Source: CANGYM01 sp044235825
Lineage (GTDB): Bacteria; Pseudomonadota; Alphaproteobacteria; JAJTHO01; CANGYM01
Direction: 5' to 3'
DNA length: 13,871 nt
NCBI GenBank assembly: GCA_044235825.1
Contig: JBIIHL010000033.1
Location: 1 to 13,871, forward strand
The notes under the pieces were generated by a model that was given only the letters and a program-made list of their open reading frames with translations, ran no database searches and was not told the origin of the DNA. The position numbers were made by a program, and so were the translations under genes. This document shows, in pieces, positions 13,820 to 13,871 of this stretch. How positions within the stretch are numbered: the stretch's first letter is position 1; the number at the start of each line of letters is the position of its first letter.

Positions 13820-13871
13820 ATGAAAATAATTGAGGGTTTGAAGAAGCTGAAGGATCACCGCGGGTATCAGG
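13820..13871 (+). CDS. Transposase, N-terminal 17 codons (3' end off the window)
   Basis: The frame opens MKIIEGLKKLKDHRGYQ and runs off the right edge. A short helix followed by LKxLKDHR and then a basic/aromatic stretch is the usual opening of ISAs1-family (DDE_Tnp_1-associated) transposases, where the pattern is LxxLxDPR/DHR followed by a YPL segment. AGGAG lies 5 nt before the ATG, within a hairpin. Seventeen residues are too few for certainty, but position next to repeats and a sequestered ribosome binding site fit a transposase. Confidence 0.58.
   Translation, partial: MKIIEGLKKLKDHRGYQ

Larger units (their letters stand above)
13747..13871 (+). mobile_element. Left end of an insertion sequence (probably ISAs1-like), cut by the window edge
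   Basis: The segment holds the start and control region of a transposase gene. The left boundary is a guess: CAGGGTCATTCA at 13747 could be the terminal inverted repeat, but the other end is outside the window and no target duplication can be checked. Confidence 0.45.

Overview
The window reads as a stretch of an alphaproteobacterial chromosome of intermediate GC. The NfuA, GlpX, ApaG, FtsH, NuoE and class A RNase P RNA are all of the kind found in that class, and the intergenic DNA carries short palindromic repeats like those common in Rickettsiales/Holosporales-type and other host-associated bacteria. That lineage placement is inference from gene content and repeats; no genus can be assigned from the sequence alone.

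Layout. 1-363 (-) is the 5' part of prmC, divergent from nfuA (414-977, +), which is followed by a RutE-type nitroreductase (1003-1602, +). Converging on these from the right is a two-gene minus-strand cassette, an AAA15-type ATPase (RloA/AbiLi-like, 2191-3507) overlapping by 11 bp a RloB/AbiLii-like protein (1608-2201). This is a probable phage-defence pair sitting alone among housekeeping genes. Next on the minus strand come apaG-glpX (5031 to 3646), ftsH (7301-5373) with a clear promoter, a two-gene polyamine operon (carboxynorspermidine dehydrogenase and nspC, 9749 to 7399) with a TAATG stop/start overlap, and a 3-hydroxybutyryl-CoA dehydrogenase (10717-9845). To the right, on the plus strand, lie a small lipoprotein, apt, rnpB (RNase P RNA), tRNA-Val(GAC) with its own promoter, and nuoE.

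The most distinctive non-coding feature is a ~236-bp repeat with 13-14-bp terminal inverted repeats and several internal perfect hairpins. It is present twice (5112-5348 and 12018-12253) in opposite chromosomal orientation. Both copies lie just 3' of a stop codon (ftsH, apt) and in the same orientation relative to that upstream gene. One copy is flanked by a near-perfect direct repeat, as expected for a MITE-like mobile element. A different ~112-bp palindromic element (13628-13739) follows nuoE. The right edge holds the start of a transposase gene (ISAs1-like by its first 17 residues) whose ribosome binding site is partly buried in a perfect 8-bp hairpin.

Functionally most genes are housekeeping: release-factor methylation, Fe-S carrier, gluconeogenesis, membrane proteolysis, purine salvage, tRNA processing, complex I. 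The accessory elements are the RloAB-like cassette, the palindromic repeats and the IS.
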